Positions 28,246-37,548 are shown, counted from the stretch's first letter. The stretch is 64,000 nt of DNA from Parasphingopyxis sp. (GCF_028279465.1 NZ_JANQNS010000008.1:277092-341091), one strand, 5' to 3'. Program-made: numbers and translations. Notes: generated from the sequence alone by a model not told the origin.

Positions 28246-29052
28246 ATGGCCGGGCGCCCGGTCTGGCTAATCGGTTGCGGTAATATGGCCGGCGCGATGC
28301 TGACCGGCTGGCTGGCCGCCGGAGAAAACCCCAAGCGATTCCACGTGATCGATCCGGCAGGCCCCGATCTGCCCGATGGTGTCGAACTCGTCGCCGCGCC
28401 GCCGGCCGAGGGTTTCGGGGATACGATGGTCCAGCTGGGCTTCAAGCCGCATATGCTGGCCGATATCGCGCCGGGCTTGCGGCCATCGATCGGCGCAGAG
28501 ACCATCCTGCTGTCGATCCTTGCGGGCGTTGAACTGGAGACACTGCGCGCGGCCTTTCCGGTAGCGGGTCAAATTGTGCGAATCATGCCCAACACGCCGG
28601 TCGCGCTCGGCAAGGGCGCGGTGGGTCTGCTTGCCGAGGATCGCGCCGATCCGCGCGCCCGGAGCGTCGCCGAACTAATGGCTATGCTCGGGCTTGCTGA
28701 GTGGATCGCGGACGAAGCGCTGTTCGACGTCGTGACCGCTCTGTCGGGCAGCGGTCCGGCCTTTCTGTTCCGCTTTATCGATGGGCTGGCCCAAGGCGGC
28801 GCCTCGCTTGGGTTGGACGCGGATATCGCAAAGCGGCTGGCGATTGCGACCGTGCAAGGTGCAGCGGAGCTGGCGGCGACATCGGACGAGGATCCCGGCC
28901 GCTTGGCGGATCGCGTCGCCAGCCCGGGTGGATCGACGCGCAAGGGTCTCGATATTCTCGACGATGGCGATGCGCTGGCGGACTTGCTCGCGCGCACGCT
29001 CGACGCGGCGACCCGGCGCAATCGCGAGATGGCGGAAGAGGCGAAGCGCTAG
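28246..29052 (+). CDS. proC: Pyrroline-5-carboxylate reductase
   Basis: Last step of proline synthesis, NADPH-dependent. 268 residues. N-terminal Rossmann motif WLIGCGNMAGAML; central RIMPNTPVALGKGAVGL; C-terminal signature region with ALSGSGPAFLFRFIDGLAQGGASLGL and VASPGGSTRKGLDIL, where Ser/Thr residues contact the product. Length is normal. Starts 4 bases after the YbjN-like gene and is convergent with the MarR gene. Confidence 0.96.
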   Translation: MAGRPVWLIGCGNMAGAMLTGWLAAGENPKRFHVIDPAGPDLPDGVELVAAPPAEGFGDTMVQLGFKPHMLADIAPGLRPSIGAETILLSILAGVELETLRAAFPVAGQIVRIMPNTPVALGKGAVGLLAEDRADPRARSVAELMAMLGLAEWIADEALFDVVTALSGSGPAFLFRFIDGLAQGGASLGLDADIAKRLAIATVQGAAELAATSDEDPGRLADRVASPGGSTRKGLDILDDGDALADLLARTLDAATRRNREMAEEAKR

Positions 29053-29061
29053 GCCCTGACC

Positions 29062-29571
29062 CTAGCCGCCGCGGCGCGAGAGATCGGCCGCCCGGTCCCG
29101 CATATCCTCGGTCAGCAGCTGTTCCAGCACCGCCCAGAACCCCGTCACCGCGCCCGGTCCGGCATCGCGATAGGCGGCAATCATCTTTTCGCGAAAGGCC
29201 GCGAAGAGCTCGCCTTCCAGCGCTTCGCCCGACGGCGTCAGCCGGATCAGCACCTGCCGCCGGTCGCGCTGGCCCTTGTGCCGCGAGATAAGTCCGCGCG
29301 TCTCGAGATCGCCGAGCGTCCGGCCAAGCGATTGCTTCGTAACGCCGAGCAATGTCATCAATTCGCCGACGGCCAGGCCGGGCTTGCGCGCGATAAAATA
29401 CAGTGCGCGGTGATGGGCGCGCCCGAGTTCGTGGGCGGCGAGAATATCGTCGCCGCTGCGCATCAACTCGGCATGGCCGAAAAAGAGCAGCTCGATCCCG
29501 CGCCGTATCTCGGCTTCGCGCAGAAAGAGCGGGGAGGCGGCGGACGAAGGGTTGCGCGGATCGGATGCCAT
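29062..29571 (-). CDS. MarR-family transcriptional regulator
   Basis: 169 codons of coding space. Winged helix visible at about 60-130: HHRALYFIARKPGLAVGELMTLLGVTKQSLGRTLGDLETRGLISRHKGQRDRRQVLIRLTP, with the recognition helix and the D-R-R wing motif. It is divergent from ilvE (71 bases between starts), so ilvE or itself may be its target. The frame extends 22 codons more upstream; ATG at 29571 (MASDPRNPSS) fits family starts better, though its ribosome binding site is weak. Effector unknown. Confidence 0.85.
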   Translation of the reverse strand: MASDPRNPSSAASPLFLREAEIRRGIELLFFGHAELMRSGDDILAAHELGRAHHRALYFIARKPGLAVGELMTLLGVTKQSLGRTLGDLETRGLISRHKGQRDRRQVLIRLTPSGEALEGELFAAFREKMIAAYRDAGPGAVTGFWAVLEQLLTEDMRDRAADLSRRGG

Positions 29572-29642
29572 ATTGACCCGTTTTGGCAGCGCGCCTAACC
29601 GGGTGCAATATCCAGCTGACACCGATCCAAGAGGCAATTTCG

Positions 29643-30527
29643 ATGGCCGAACCCCAACCCTATGACGACCGCGACGGCAAGATCTGGCTCGACGGCCAGC
29701 TCGTCGATTGGCGCGGCGCGAACGTCCATATCCTGACCCATGCGATGCACTATGCGTCGTCCGTTTTCGAAGGCCAGCGCGCCTATGGCGGCGAAATTTT
29801 CGAACTCACCCGGCACAGCGAGCGGCTCCACACGTCCGCTAAAATTCTCGGCATGCCGATGCCCTACAGCGTCGAAGAGATCGACCAGGCCTGCCGCGAT
29901 GTGCTCGCCGCCAACAATCTGGTCGACGCCTATGTGCGGCCGGTGGCCTGGCGCGGGCCCGAGCAGATGGGCGTCGCGGCGCAGGCGACGAAAACGCATG
30001 TCGCCGTCGCGGCCTGGGAATGGGGCGATTATTTTCAAAACAAGGAACGCGGCATCCGCCTAGACATAGCGCCCTGGCGGCGACCTGCGCCCTATACCGC
30101 GCCCGTTCATGCCAAGGCGGCCGGGCTCTATATGATCTGCACCATGTCCAAGCATCATGCATCCGATCGCGGCTATGACGATGCGCTGATGATGGACTGG
30201 CGCGGACAGGTGGCCGAAGCGACCGGGGCCAATGCCTTTTTCATCCAGGACGGTATCATTCATACACCGACACCCGATTGTTTCCTCAACGGCATCACGC
30301 GGCAGACCGTGATGGGCCTTGCCAAGAAGCGCGGGATTAAGGTCGTCGAGCGTGATATCTGGCCCGAGGAGCTGGAAAGCTTCGAACAATTCTTCCTAAC
30401 CGGCAGCGCCGCCGAGGTGACGCCCGTGCGCGAAGCCGGCCCGTGGAATTTCGAGGTGGGCGAAATGACGCTCGACCTGATGAACGATTATTCGAAACTG
30501 GTGCGGGGGCAGCTCAGTAACAGCTAG
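29643..30527 (+). CDS. ilvE: Branched-chain amino acid aminotransferase
   Basis: Transfers amino groups between glutamate and the keto acids of valine, leucine and isoleucine; PLP fold type IV. 294 residues, group I length. HAMHYASSVFEGQRAYGG at the N-terminal substrate site, PVHAKAAGLYMICTMSKHHA with the PLP lysine, and ITRQTVMGLAKKRGIKVVER plus FLTGSAAEVTPV for phosphate binding. aagagg before the ATG at 29643 fixes the start; the frame opens further upstream but lacks homology. Confidence 0.95.
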   Translation: MAEPQPYDDRDGKIWLDGQLVDWRGANVHILTHAMHYASSVFEGQRAYGGEIFELTRHSERLHTSAKILGMPMPYSVEEIDQACRDVLAANNLVDAYVRPVAWRGPEQMGVAAQATKTHVAVAAWEWGDYFQNKERGIRLDIAPWRRPAPYTAPVHAKAAGLYMICTMSKHHASDRGYDDALMMDWRGQVAEATGANAFFIQDGIIHTPTPDCFLNGITRQTVMGLAKKRGIKVVERDIWPEELESFEQFFLTGSAAEVTPVREAGPWNFEVGEMTLDLMNDYSKLVRGQLSNS

Positions 30528-30594
30528 TCGCGGCTGGTTTAGCGCTCCGCTGCCGATTTGGAGCGGACACTATGCCCTCCCAGCAAAAAGCCCG

Positions 30595-31473
30595 TTACAG
30601 CCGGAATTTCTCGCCGATCAGCTCTTCCGACACCTCCCAGAGTCTTCTGGCCGCCGCCGGATCCTTTGCGGATGCATCGCGTTCGGCTGGCCCGACCTTG
30701 CCACGCAGCTCCTTAAATCCCTGCGGGCCATAATAGTCGCCGCCCTTCACATTGGGAGACAAGGCCGCATGGAGTGCGGGCTGTGCCGCCGATGCGTTGC
30801 TGTGGGTTATCAAGGGGGCGATGATTTTCATCAAATAATATTGCATGCGCGACATGTCGTCGAACAGACCACTGTCCGATCCACCCGGATGAACCGACAA
30901 CGAGAGAATTTCCCGGCCCGCCGCCCGCAATTTTTTATCGAGTTCGTCACCGAATAACAGGCAGGCCAGCTTCGACTGGCTGTAGGCGGCCACGCCTTCG
31001 ACATGTTCGCAGTGGATGTCGTCGAAGTGAATCTTCGCGCCTCTGTGCGCTACGCTGCTCAGCGAAACGATGCGCGATTCCCGCATGTCGGGCATCATGT
31101 CTAGCAGCAGCGATGTCAGCAACATGTGTCCCAGATGATTGGTCATCAATTGCAGTTCGTACCCGTTACCCGCTTTCCGGCCGGAATAATCCAGAACCCC
31201 GGCATTGTTGATCAGCACGTCCAGATGATCGAATTGCTCGCGAAAAGCGGCCGCAAAACTGCGCACTGAGTCGAAATCGCTGAGATCCAACAACAGCAGC
31301 GTAAACTGTCCGTCGGGCACGCGTTTTTTCATGTCCGCCATGGCGGTCTGGCCCTTGGCCTCGCTGCGGCAGGCGAGCACGGTATGATAGCCTGCCTTCG
31401 CCATCCCGATGGCGGTTTCAAATCCGATACCGTTATTGGCCCCGGTGACGATGGCGATTCTCGGTTCACGCAT
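30595..31473 (-). CDS. SDR oxidoreductase, retinol-dehydrogenase-like
   Basis: 292 residues. TGANNGIG cofactor motif, Arg in LACRSEAK suggesting NADP(H), INNAGVL, LSSVAHRG for the catalytic Ser and YSQSKLA for Tyr/Lys. The long C-terminus and overall pattern match the RDH/WWOX-like SDR group; bacterial members act on varied carbonyls. Its ATG overlaps the tail of the upstream tetR gene (ATGCGTGA), so the two form a coupled operon and the SDR is likely under the control of that regulator. An N-terminal extension in frame overlaps tetR and was rejected. Confidence 0.85.
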   Translation of the reverse strand: MREPRIAIVTGANNGIGFETAIGMAKAGYHTVLACRSEAKGQTAMADMKKRVPDGQFTLLLLDLSDFDSVRSFAAAFREQFDHLDVLINNAGVLDYSGRKAGNGYELQLMTNHLGHMLLTSLLLDMMPDMRESRIVSLSSVAHRGAKIHFDDIHCEHVEGVAAYSQSKLACLLFGDELDKKLRAAGREILSLSVHPGGSDSGLFDDMSRMQYYLMKIIAPLITHSNASAAQPALHAALSPNVKGGDYYGPQGFKELRGKVGPAERDASAKDPAAARRLWEVSEELIGEKFRL

Positions 31474-32158
31474 GATTGGCCTGTTCCTGTCGTTCAAGCT
31501 GGAGGAAGGAACAGGCAAGCGACAGCGCCCGTTCGGCGAATTTCTTGTTCGAAAGTCTGGATAGTTGCGACTTCTGCACATGGGGATCGAACCGGGCGCG
31601 TAGCAACGCGATTAGCAGATCGAGCACATAGCCGCAGGCAAAAGCCGGATCGGGGTGGCCGATTTCCCGTCGCCGGGCGAGCAGCAGCGCCTTGAGCTGC
31701 TTGTTGGCCTTGCGCTGCATTTGCGGGAAATGGTCGCCCAAAGAGGGGTCTAGCCGGACAGCCTCCAGCGCGGCCGTCTTGAAGCCAGGGCGTGTCTTGT
31801 TGTTGATGATCGAGAATTCAATGAATTCATGCAGGATATCCGCGATCCCCGCGCCGTTCCACCGCGCCGGATCCATCGCTTCGCGCATGGTCAGTTCAAA
31901 CTCGCGGGTCATCCGGTCGAACAGGGCAAGGGCGATCGCCTTTTTATCCCTGAAATGATGATAGACCGAACCGATCGAGCATTTCGCCTGCTTGGCGACA
32001 TCCTGCACGGACGTGGCGTCATAGCCTTGCTCGAAAAACAGGGTTTCCGCCGCATCGAGGACGCGATTCTGGGTCTTGTGCGCCCGGTCCTGCTGACCTT
32101 CGCGGCGCCAATGCAGTTCCGATTGCCAGGGGTTTTTGCCCATGATTCCGTGTCTCAT
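31466..32158 (-). CDS. TetR-family transcriptional repressor
   Basis: 230 residues. N-terminal helix-turn-helix (about 30-75): RVLDAAETLFFEQGYDATSVQDVAKQAKCSIGSVYHHFRDKKAIA, typical TetR. The C-terminal ligand domain is unassigned. Encoded upstream of and overlapping the SDR gene, divergent from a small membrane protein gene; the 26-base inverted repeat between them is a probable operator. ATG at 32143 (five codons later) is an alternative start. Confidence 0.9.
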   Translation of the reverse strand: MRHGIMGKNPWQSELHWRREGQQDRAHKTQNRVLDAAETLFFEQGYDATSVQDVAKQAKCSIGSVYHHFRDKKAIALALFDRMTREFELTMREAMDPARWNGAGIADILHEFIEFSIINNKTRPGFKTAALEAVRLDPSLGDHFPQMQRKANKQLKALLLARRREIGHPDPAFACGYVLDLLIALLRARFDPHVQKSQLSRLSNKKFAERALSLACSFLQLERQEQANHA

Positions 32159-32182
32159 AAAATAGAATATATGTTCAGTTTA

Positions 32183-32208
32183 TTGACAGAGCATGTGTGT
32201 CATGTCAA
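32183..32208. promoter_or_regulatory. Probable operator of the TetR-type regulator
   Basis: TTGACA, 14 bases, TGTCAA: a 6-bp-arm inverted repeat centred in the 86-base spacer between the divergent tetR start (32158) and the membrane protein start (32245). The outer halves also resemble -35 boxes on both strands, so a bound repressor would block both promoters. Local DNA is A+T-rich, as expected for promoters. Confidence 0.5.
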
Positions 32209-32244
32209 CTATTAGAACGCTGATTCTATTTTTGGAGATTCGAT

Positions 32245-32670
32245 ATGGCGCTGCTCTCAACGGCCATGCGGTATTTTCTGCTTCTATCTGCCCTGTTCAT
32301 GCTGGGCTGGGGCTTACTGGGCCTGCTGGAATACGCGGGGTTCGTCTTGCTGGATCTCAAAAATCCTGATTTCCTACCGGCCACGCAACTGGTGCATTTC
32401 ATCATCATCTTTGTTTCCGGCGCGGTCTATCTGACCGGCTATTTTACGAGATGGTCGGGGACCCCCATCGCCATGGCTGTGATTTTCGGCATGCTCGCGA
32501 TGATGTGTACAATCCAGACGTTCGATATGATGACGAATGACGGACGCTATGCCGCCTATGGCAGGGAAATAGTGATGTATATTGTATTCACAATTTTTCT
32601 GTTCCGGTCGAACGCGATGCAGGAGCATTTCGGTAGACCCTCTCCGGCGCGCATGGCTGGAGACGTCTGA
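32245..32670 (+). CDS. Small four-helix membrane protein, function unknown
   Basis: 141 residues with four hydrophobic segments (about 8-35, 48-66, 74-95, 107-123) and short polar loops; ends in a short basic tail. No family recognised with confidence. Tggag 8 bases before the ATG is a good ribosome binding site. It faces away from the tetR-SDR operon and likely shares its operator, so it may be a member of the same regulon. Convergent with the DUF2189 gene. Confidence 0.7.
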   Translation: MALLSTAMRYFLLLSALFMLGWGLLGLLEYAGFVLLDLKNPDFLPATQLVHFIIIFVSGAVYLTGYFTRWSGTPIAMAVIFGMLAMMCTIQTFDMMTNDGRYAAYGREIVMYIVFTIFLFRSNAMQEHFGRPSPARMAGDV

Positions 32671-32716
32671 CATGGCAGCGAAAGTAAGGCGTTTGCGTTA
32701 ATGCCGACCTTTCTCT

Positions 32717-33499
32717 CTAGGTCCCCGCATTGCTCACCGAACGCCGGAACAGGTGCCATGTCGCATGCCCGAGTACCGGTAGTACTACCAGCAACCCGAG
32801 AAACGCTGGCAGCATGGCGATGAACAGCGTGATCGCGATGATGAAGGCCCAGGCCAGCATCACGACCGTGTTCGAGCGCACAACGGCAAGGCTTACAATG
32901 ATGGCGGTGATGAAATCGACATCGCGATCGACGAGCATCGGCAGGCTGATTACCGTGATCGAGTAGAAGGCGAGGGCCATCAGGCCGCCCACGGCGCTGC
33001 CGACGATCAGCATCGCGATGCCCGCGCTCGTCTGGAACAGTTCCCAGGATTCCGAAGCGAGGCCGGATTCGGCCAGGAAGATCGCGAATATGCCGTGCGC
33101 GACCATCAGCCAGAATCCGAAAGCGACGAAAACGATCACGCCCATGCTCGTGATCTGATCGCCGCCGCGTCCGCGCAGCGCGCCAAGGATCGCGGGCCAG
33201 CGCATCGGCATGCCGGCCTCGCGCCGGCGGCTGACCTCATAAAGTCCGACCGCGATGAACGGTGCGAGAATAGGAAAGCCGGCGGCCGCGGGCACCAGCC
33301 AGGCGATCTCGCCGCGAGTGAACAGCGCGAAATAGAGAAACAGCCCGGCCGCCACATAGATGGACGCGAAAAACAGGCCGAATGCCGGATGGGCTTTGAA
33401 ATCGCCCCATCCCGCCGCAATCGCCGTACGCAGATCGGCGATGGTCAGGTCTTTCGCGACCCGTGCCGGGGCGACCTGGGCTTCTTCGACTTTAGCCAT
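32717..33499 (-). CDS. DUF2189 family membrane protein
   Basis: 260 residues, about six hydrophobic segments. Typical pattern of the family: DLTIADLRTAIAAGWGDFKAHPAFGLFFASIYV at the start, ILAPFIAVGLYEVSRRREAG after the second helix, ending ILPV-type loop LPVLGHATWHLFRR. The role is unknown; members occur widely in alphaproteobacteria. GGGAGGG before the ATG at 33499 decides the start against a 20-codon upstream extension. Confidence 0.87.
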   Translation of the reverse strand: MAKVEEAQVAPARVAKDLTIADLRTAIAAGWGDFKAHPAFGLFFASIYVAAGLFLYFALFTRGEIAWLVPAAAGFPILAPFIAVGLYEVSRRREAGMPMRWPAILGALRGRGGDQITSMGVIVFVAFGFWLMVAHGIFAIFLAESGLASESWELFQTSAGIAMLIVGSAVGGLMALAFYSITVISLPMLVDRDVDFITAIIVSLAVVRSNTVVMLAWAFIIAITLFIAMLPAFLGLLVVLPVLGHATWHLFRRSVSNAGT

Positions 33500-33638
33500 G
33501 GCATTTCCCTCCCACTGGAAACACGGGCTGAAAATGCAACAAGTCGGGCGCGGCATCAAGGTTTGCGCTCGGATTGACCGCAGGACGAGCCTGGTACGAA
33601 CATTGCAAACTGACTGCCCGTCAATGTGCGATCTTGTG

Positions 33639-33747
33639 CCCTCCCCCTTGATGGGGGAGGGTTGGGAGGGGGTGACCCATCCGCAAAGGATTTCGCTAGC
33701 CGATAGATCACCCCACCCCTAACCCCTCCCCATCAAGGGGAGGGGGA
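33639..33747. repeat. Pair of inverted G/C-tract hairpin repeats
   Basis: Two related units face each other across 32 bases. Unit 1 (33639-33675) is a 9-bp hairpin CCCTCCCCC-TTGAT-GGGGGAGGG followed by TTGGGAGGGGGTGA; unit 2 (33708-33747), inverted, has CCCCTCCCC-ATCAA-GGGGAGGGG with TCACCCCACCCCTAA. The pair can fold into one long imperfect cruciform. This is the short intergenic palindrome type common in Sphingomonadales and differs from the 25.7/63.8-kb elements. The rest of the 483-base gap 33500-33982 holds no gene I can support. Confidence 0.85.
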
Positions 33748-33982
33748 TCCAGCCTTCCGCCGGTAAAAGTTCAAAAGTTGGAAAATGTCTGCGAGCTTCG
33801 AACGGTGGCCGTGTTACGGCCTCACCGCTCTTTGAAACCTGTCTATCGCTTTCGATGTTGGATGCATTTGCGCAACAAAACGGCACCTGTGGCCCGCGCG
33901 CAGTGCCTACTTTGTCAACTTTGGTGGGAAAGGCGGGGGGCTTGCTGGGACCGTGTCAACCAGTGTCAATCGGCCAGCCCGC

Positions 33983-34978
33983 TTATCCGGCGATCCCGTG
34001 ATAGTCGCGATACCAATCGACGAATTTGGGGATACCGTCCTCGATCGTCGTGGTCGGTTCGAAGCCGAGATCGCGTCGGATCGCGCTGATATCGGCGGCG
34101 GTCGCCGGCACATCGCCGGGCTGGATCGGCTGCAGGTCGCGCACCGCTTTCTTGCCCAGCGCATCTTCGAGTATGTCGATCATATGGCTCAGCTCCTCGG
34201 AGCGGTTGTTGCCGATATTGTAAAGCGCGTGCGGTTTTGTGCTGCCGCCCGCCTTTTCCTCGCCGTCATCGGCCGGCGGGCTGTCGAGCGCCGCGATCAC
34301 GCCCGCAATGATATCGTCGATATAGGTGAAGTCGCGCTGCATTTTGCCATGGTTGAACACCGCGATCGGCTCGTCGGCGAGGATCGCCTTGGTGAAGAGC
34401 CACATCGCCATGTCCGGGCGGCCCCAGGGTCCATATACGGTGAAGAAACGCAGCCCCGTCATCGGGATCCGGTAGAGATGCGCATAAGTCTCGCTCATCA
34501 GCTCGTCGGATTTCTTCGTCGCGGCATAGAGCGATACCGGCTGGTCGACCCGGTCCTCGACCCGGAACGGGAAGCTTTCATTGCCGCCATAGACGGACGA
34601 GGAGGACGCATAGACCATATGCGCCGTGTGCCGGTTGCGCGCGATTTCCATCATATTGAGATGGCCGGCGATATTCGCGGCGATATAGGCGCGCGGGTTG
34701 GTCAGGCTGTACCGCACTCCCGCCTGCGCCCCGAGGTGAACGATCCGGTCGAACTCTTTGCTGGACAAAGATTCTTCGAGCGCGGCGTGATCGGCAAAAT
34801 CGACCTTTTCGAATGTGAAGGCGTCGCCTGCTAACGTCGCCAGCCGATCCTTCTTCAGCTGCACCGAATAGTAATCGTTGAGATTGTCGATACCGATGAC
34901 CTGCTCGCCGCGCGCGAGTAGATGCTGGCACAGATGCATTCCGATAAAGCCTGCGGCGCCGGTGACGAGGACAGCCAT
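33983..34978 (-). CDS. NAD-dependent epimerase, UDP-glucuronate 4-epimerase-like
   Basis: 331 residues, extended SDR. TGAAGFIGMHLCQHLL cofactor motif at the N-terminus; LGAQAGVRYSLTNPRAYIAANI, the ASSSSVYGG catalytic Ser/Thr stretch, YAATKKSDE (Tyr/Lys), and RFFTVYGPWGRPDMAMW, the substrate signature of UDP-glucuronate/UDP-galacturonate 4-epimerases (LpsL, Cap1J, WbnF type). Supplies UDP-galacturonate for lipopolysaccharide or capsule. No glycosyltransferase cluster is adjacent; it stands alone before tRNA-Gln on the opposite strand. Confidence 0.9.
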   Translation of the reverse strand: MAVLVTGAAGFIGMHLCQHLLARGEQVIGIDNLNDYYSVQLKKDRLATLAGDAFTFEKVDFADHAALEESLSSKEFDRIVHLGAQAGVRYSLTNPRAYIAANIAGHLNMMEIARNRHTAHMVYASSSSVYGGNESFPFRVEDRVDQPVSLYAATKKSDELMSETYAHLYRIPMTGLRFFTVYGPWGRPDMAMWLFTKAILADEPIAVFNHGKMQRDFTYIDDIIAGVIAALDSPPADDGEEKAGGSTKPHALYNIGNNRSEELSHMIDILEDALGKKAVRDLQPIQPGDVPATAADISAIRRDLGFEPTTTIEDGIPKFVDWYRDYHGIAG

Positions 34979-35085
34979 TCTTCACTCCCTGTGATCCCGC
35001 CCGCCTTAGCTTCGGGGCATGAACATGGCCAGCGCGCAGGGGGGTTTCGCTGGCGAAATCGCTCGCTATATAAGCGCGCGGCTGC

Positions 35086-35160
35086 TGGGGCGTGGCCAAG
35101 TGGTAAGGCAGCGGCTTTTGGTGCCGCCATTCGCAGGTTCGATCCCTGCCGCCCCAGCCA
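35086..35160 (+). tRNA. tRNA-Gln (anticodon TTG), CCA encoded
   Basis: Acceptor TGGGGCG pairing with CGCCCCA, D-stem GCC/GGC, anticodon stem GCGGC/GCCGC around loop TTTTGGT (anticodon TTG), T-arm GCAGG TTCGATC CCTGC, discriminator G, encoded CCA. Reads CAA and CAG. The unpaired first base U1 with A72 is usual for glutamine tRNAs. Confidence 0.97.
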
Positions 35161-35238
35161 GCCTTCGCCTGCTGTGCAGGCTTGATCCCAGCTTTGACGC
35201 GCCTATCTCCTGCCTATCGGGCGCAAAGGAGATTGGCG

Positions 35239-35784
35239 ATGGCGATGGAAGAAGCGACTCTGGCTGGCGGCTGTTTCTGGTGTACCGAAGCGGTCTTCAC
35301 CGATGTGATCGGCGTATCCCGGGTCGAAAGTGGCTATATCGGCGGCGAGACGGCGAATCCCGACTATCGATCTGTCTGCTCTGGGAATACCGGCCATGCC
35401 GAGGCGGTGCGCCTGACTTTTGACAGCGACGTGGTCGGCTATGCCGATCTGCTCGATATCTTCTTTCACGTGCATGATCCCACCCAGCTCAATCGCCAGG
35501 GCAACGATGTCGGAACGCAATATCGCTCAGCGATCTTCCCGCATTCCGACGAGCAGAAGGCGCTGGCCGAAGCGGCGATCGAACAGGCAGCGACTGAATG
35601 GGACGATCCGGTCGTCACCACGATCGAGCCGCTCGGAGACTGGTACAAGGCCGAGGACTATCACCAGGACTATTTCGAGCGGGAAGGCAGCCGCAATCCC
35701 TATTGCATGGCCGTCGTCGCGCCCAAGCTCCAGAAATTCCGGAAAAGCTATCAGGCGCGGTTGAAGCGGTCCGCAGTAAGCTAA
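35239..35784 (+). CDS. msrA: Peptide-methionine (S)-S-oxide reductase
   Basis: Repairs oxidised methionine in proteins. 181 residues. Catalytic [34 protein letters not shown], and [26 protein letters not shown] are all present. C-terminal Cys in [13 protein letters not shown] may be the resolving residue. aaggag 8 bases before the ATG at 35239 fixes the start; an upstream in-frame ATG at 35182 has none. Cytoplasmic, no signal peptide. Confidence 0.96.
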   Translation: MAMEEATLAGGCFWCTEAVFTDVIGVSRVESGYIGGETANPDYRSVCSGNTGHAEAVRLTFDSDVVGYADLLDIFFHVHDPTQLNRQGNDVGTQYRSAIFPHSDEQKALAEAAIEQAATEWDDPVVTTIEPLGDWYKAEDYHQDYFEREGSRNPYCMAVVAPKLQKFRKSYQARLKRSAVS

Positions 35785-35800
35785 ATGGTCACGCTTCGGA

Positions 35801-36517
35801 TCAGCTGGCGGCTTCGCCCTCGATCGGCGGTTTCTCACTGCCGAGAATCTTGTAGATCACGCCGCCGATAATCCCGCCGACAATTGGCGCCAGCCAGAAC
35901 AGCCAGAGCTGTTCGAGCGCGATGCCGCCCTCGAGCAGCGCCGGGCCAGTGCTACGCGCCGGATTGACCGACGTATTGGTGATCGGAATGCTGATCAGAT
36001 GGATGAGCGTTAGCGCGAGGCCGATGGCGATCGGCGCGAAACCGGCCGGCGCCCGTCCGTCGGTCGCGCCCATGATGATGAACAGGAAGAAAGCGGTCAG
36101 CAGTATCTCGATCAGCAGCGCCGCCATCAGCGTATATTGGCCGGGCGAATGCTCGCCAAAACCGTTCGACGCCAAGCCGCCCGCATAATCGGGTCCGCCG
36201 CTTGCGATTGTGTAGAGCGCGGCAGCGGCCGCAATCGCGCCGAGCACCTGCGCGACGATATAGGCAGGGGCTTCAGAGAAAGAAAACCGGCCGCCTGCGC
36301 ACAAGCCGAGCGTCACCGCAGGGTTTAGATGGCATCCGGAGATATGACCGAGCGTATAGGCCATGGTGAGCACGGTAAGGCCGAAGGCCAGCGATACGCC
36401 GAGCAGGCCGATGCCGACTTCCGGAAAGGCGGCCGCGAAAATCGCGCTGCCGCATCCGCCGAAAACCAACCAGAATGTACCGAGAAATTCGGCCCCGGAC
36501 CGTTGAACGATGCCCAT
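35801..36517 (-). CDS. aqpZ: Aquaporin Z-like water channel
   Basis: 238 residues, six membrane segments with both half-helix motifs: [14 protein letters not shown] (NPA 1) and [14 protein letters not shown] (NPA 2 followed by Arg). The presence of His in the aromatic/arginine region and small residues as in AqpZ suggests a water-selective channel rather than a glycerol facilitator. ggggag before the ATG supports the start. Convergent with msrA. Confidence 0.94.
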   Translation of the reverse strand: MGIVQRSGAEFLGTFWLVFGGCGSAIFAAAFPEVGIGLLGVSLAFGLTVLTMAYTLGHISGCHLNPAVTLGLCAGGRFSFSEAPAYIVAQVLGAIAAAAALYTIASGGPDYAGGLASNGFGEHSPGQYTLMAALLIEILLTAFFLFIIMGATDGRAPAGFAPIAIGLALTLIHLISIPITNTSVNPARSTGPALLEGGIALEQLWLFWLAPIVGGIIGGVIYKILGSEKPPIEGEAAS

Positions 36518-36588
36518 CTTGCTCCCCTTTGCAATAACTCTCTGGCATCAGCCTAAGTGCTTTGATGGCGAAGGACAATGCCGGCCGA

Positions 36589-37548
36589 TTAGTCGCGATG
36601 GGCTGCCCGAGCCAATCGGTCGGTGATGGCCTGGCCGATACCCTTATCTGGCAACGGTGCGACGGCGATCTGCGGTCGGGCGCTCGCATCGGCCTCGTGC
36701 AGTGCGGCGAAAAGATTGGCCGCGGCTTCGACGAGATCGCCCGACGGGCTGAGCGAGGAATCGCCCGCGATATCGCCGAACCCGATCAGCCACTCGTCCG
36801 GTTCGGCATCGGTTGCATCGAGACGGAGCGGCTTCGAAGGTGCGTAGTGGCTGGCCAGCTGTCCGGGCGCGGAGATCGTCTCGGATTTGGCGGTCGATAT
36901 CGGCGTGCCCGCCGCCGTTTCGATCTGCTCGGCCGTGATCGGGCCGGGCCGGAGTAGCGTCAGACCGTGTTGGCGGGACGCGACGATCGTCGACTCGATA
37001 CCATGGCCCGTCGGCCCGGCGTCCACGATCAAGCCGATCTTGCCGCGGAGACTGCGTGCGACATGCTCCGCGCGGGTCGGGCTAATACTGCCGCTGGCAT
37101 TGGCCGAGGGCGCGGCAAGCGGCAGGCCGGACGCCTTCAACAGCGCCTGCATGGCCGGATGAGCCGGGATACGGATCGCGACCGTATCCAGACCAGCGGT
37201 GACGAGATCGGCGATTGGCGCGTTCTCGGCGAGCGGCAGGATCAGCGTTAACGGGCCTGACCAGAAGGCGGCGGCAAGGTTTTCCCCAGCAGAATCGAAA
37301 CGGGCAATTTTGCGTGCTTCGTCCATCGTTGCGACATGCACGATCAGCGGGTTGAAAGACGGTCGTCCTTTCGCAGCGTAAATGCCGGCCACCGCCTTGC
37401 CGTCCGTAGCATTCGCCGCGAGTCCGTATACGGTTTCCGTCGGGATCGCGACGCATTCGCCAGCGGCAATGCGCGCCGCCGCATCGGCGATCGTGTCCGC
37501 ATCAAAGGGCTTGATCGCCGTCTCTGTCGCGGAATTTGGCGTCGGCAT
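36589..37548 (-). CDS. sua5: L-threonylcarbamoyladenylate synthase, two-domain Sua5 type
   Basis: Makes threonylcarbamoyl-AMP for the t6A37 modification of tRNAs reading ANN codons. 319 residues: YrdC domain (about 12-200; ECVAIPTETVYGLAANATDGKAVAGIYAAKGRPSFNPLIVH and PSANASGSISPT) plus the C-terminal Sua5 domain (about 225-319) joined by the linker APGQLASHYAPSKPL. The two-domain form is YwlC/Sua5 rather than the shorter TsaC. Divergent from the acyl-CoA dehydrogenase gene, 50 bases between starts. Confidence 0.94.
   Translation of the reverse strand: MPTPNSATETAIKPFDADTIADAAARIAAGECVAIPTETVYGLAANATDGKAVAGIYAAKGRPSFNPLIVHVATMDEARKIARFDSAGENLAAAFWSGPLTLILPLAENAPIADLVTAGLDTVAIRIPAHPAMQALLKASGLPLAAPSANASGSISPTRAEHVARSLRGKIGLIVDAGPTGHGIESTIVASRQHGLTLLRPGPITAEQIETAAGTPISTAKSETISAPGQLASHYAPSKPLRLDATDAEPDEWLIGFGDIAGDSSLSPSGDLVEAAANLFAALHEADASARPQIAVAPLPDKGIGQAITDRLARAAHRD

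Noticed and set aside
30543..30565. CGCTCC/GGAGCG hairpin after ilvE as terminator
   Set aside because: Only six pairs with an 11-base loop and no T-run; too weak to call.
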